From: an uncultured Neglectibacter sp.
Lineage (GTDB): Bacteria > Bacillota > Clostridia > Oscillospirales > Acutalibacteraceae
DNA length: 64,000 bases
Direction: 5' to 3'
Assembly: GCA_946554335.1 (NCBI GenBank)
Contig: CAMNSA010000007.1
Span: 1 to 64,000, forward strand
Below the pieces are notes generated by a model. It saw nothing but the letters and a program-made list of their open reading frames with translations, was not told the origin of the DNA and ran no database searches. Shown piece by piece: positions 63,177-64,000 of the stretch; the first letter of the stretch is position 1; every line of letters begins with the position of its first letter. The translations under genes and the position numbers were made by a program.

Positions 63177-63836
63177 TCAAAGCACGCAGTACTGCTCCAT
63201 ATAGCTTTCCATTGCCCGGGGAAGCTCGGGGTCATCGCCCTTCTCCGTCAGATAGGCGTAAATATCCTTTACCGTGACGATGGGATGTACCCTGATCCCG
63301 AAGGTCTCCTCCACCTCCATAATGGCGGTTTTCCCGGGAGTGGTACCGATCTCACAGCGGTCTACGCTGATAAACATATGCGGGACCTGCACCTTGGCGC
63401 AGGCCTGAAGCACAGGCATGGTCTCCCGCACGGCGGTGCCCGCGGTGATCACGTCCTCAATGATGATCACCCGATCCCCGTCCTTCGGCTGATAGCCCAC
63501 TACATTACCGCCCTCGCCGTGGTCCTTCTGCTCTTTCCGGTTGAAAAAGTAGGGCCGGTCGATCCCGTAATCGTTAAAAAGGGCGACCGCGCAGGCGCAG
63601 GCCAGCGGGATCCCCTTATAGGCCGGGCCGAACATGGCGTCAAACCCGTCTCCCACCGTCTCTTTCACAAGCTTTGCGTAATAGCTGCCAAGCTTTGCCA
63701 TCTGGGCGCCTGTTTTATAATTTCCGGTGTTGACAAAATATTGGGTGTTCCTGCCGCTTTTGGTCACAAAGTTTCCGAAGCGCAGCACCCCGGCGGAAAG
63801 CATAAATTCGATGAACTCCTGTTTGTAGGCTTCCAT
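63177..63836 (-). CDS. pyrE: Orotate phosphoribosyltransferase
   Basis: A 219-residue enzyme converting orotate and PRPP to orotidine monophosphate. The PRPP motif is VIIIEDVITAGTAV and the N-terminal region LRFGNFVTKSGRNTQYFVNTGNY and GPAYKGIPLA are typical. GGAGGTAG precedes the ATG, 17 bp after the upstream stop codon. Confidence 0.95.
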   Translation of the reverse strand: MEAYKQEFIEFMLSAGVLRFGNFVTKSGRNTQYFVNTGNYKTGAQMAKLGSYYAKLVKETVGDGFDAMFGPAYKGIPLACACAVALFNDYGIDRPYFFNRKEQKDHGEGGNVVGYQPKDGDRVIIIEDVITAGTAVRETMPVLQACAKVQVPHMFISVDRCEIGTTPGKTAIMEVEETFGIRVHPIVTVKDIYAYLTEKGDDPELPRAMESYMEQYCVL

Positions 63837-63853
63837 TTTACTACCTCCGTTTT

Positions 63854-64000
63854 TTATGTTTGATCGCTGGACTTCACTGAGGGAAGCCCAGTTTCTACCG
63901 TAAGATCCTCCCCGTCAGAGAGCATCACGATGGTGCCGTCCTCATCGGTGCGAAGCACCCGGACGGAAAGCTTTTGCAGCTTTTGCAGGGTGCCCTTGTG
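63854..64000 (-). CDS. Partial gene, C-terminus only
   Basis: The last 48 codons of a gene running off the right edge, ending with TAA 17 bp before pyrE. The visible residues contain LQKLQKLSVRVLRT and DGTIVMLSDGEDLTV, and do not identify the product. It is probably cotranscribed with pyrE. Confidence 0.6.
   Translation of the reverse strand, partial: HKGTLQKLQKLSVRVLRTDEDGTIVMLSDGEDLTVETGLPSVKSSDQT

Noticed and set aside
63854-64000. A named pyrimidine gene upstream of pyrE
   Set aside because: The 48 visible residues match no pyrimidine enzyme I know, so no product is given.

Overview
The window reads as chromosomal DNA of a moderately high-GC, strictly anaerobic gut-type Firmicute, most likely Clostridia of the Oscillospirales (Ruminococcaceae) kind. 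Lineage indicators are an IspH fused to ribosomal-protein-S1 domains, a complete Rnf operon (rnfCDGEAB), SLH-domain surface proteins, a DUF5685 protein next to a Cys-rich DnaJ protein, and many hairpin-rich intergenic repeats. The taxon is an inference; no rRNA or tRNA gene is visible. About 50 protein genes are supported, most on the minus strand.

Layout. 1-384: hairpin-rich repeat array. 385-6802: YesM/YesN-type two-component system, an AraC regulator, and two divergent xylose-isomerase-like TIM-barrel genes, suggesting carbohydrate catabolism. 6803-9292: repeats, an autoregulated MarR plus flavin-reductase-like pair, a SLOG protein and a small HTH regulator. 9306-17506: housekeeping cluster running RpiR regulator, FAD oxidoreductase, cmk, plsC, ispH-rpsA fusion, secD, secF. 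17838-25129: rnfCDGEAB followed by DUF5685, DnaJ-like and membrane protein genes. 25402-26463: secreted CAP-SLH protein. 26766-34142: a flavin reductase, then a repair cluster (radC, uvrB, S51 peptidase, GrpB-like, uvrA). 34567-38510: SLH-anchored L,D-transpeptidase, methyltransferase, large XRE-type regulator. 38742-44103: alpha-galactosidase, two lipoproteins of unknown function, and a broken C39-peptidase gene carrying a structured insert. 44774-56245: CtpE-like P-type ATPase, GH13 amylase, M18 aminopeptidase, DUF4091 protein, radical SAM protein, an unusual exonuclease-PgeF fusion, and typA. 56594-64000: two MATE exporters around an ABC-F gene with an attenuator leader, polysaccharide deacetylase, GNAT, pyrE and a partial gene.

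How the parts work together. Rnf couples ferredoxin oxidation to NAD reduction and ion pumping in fermentative metabolism. GH36, GH13, DUF4091, the TIM-barrel isomerases and the YesMN/AraC regulators fit a glycan-degrading life. The SLH proteins imply a cell-wall polymer that binds SLH domains. MATE and ABC-F genes are a drug-response module. Many starts are GTG or TTG with 4-8 bp overlaps, indicating heavy translational coupling.

Most interesting points: the ABC-F attenuator with an unlisted 35-codon leader ORF; the exonuclease/zinc-ribbon/PgeF fusion; the disrupted C39 gene with its three-hairpin insert and a separate A-run frameshift; a MITE-like repeat with 30-nt imperfect terminal inverted repeats and related TAAC-rich tails that supply stop codons to two genes; and acidic motifs in the DUF5685 protein that resemble isoprenoid synthases.
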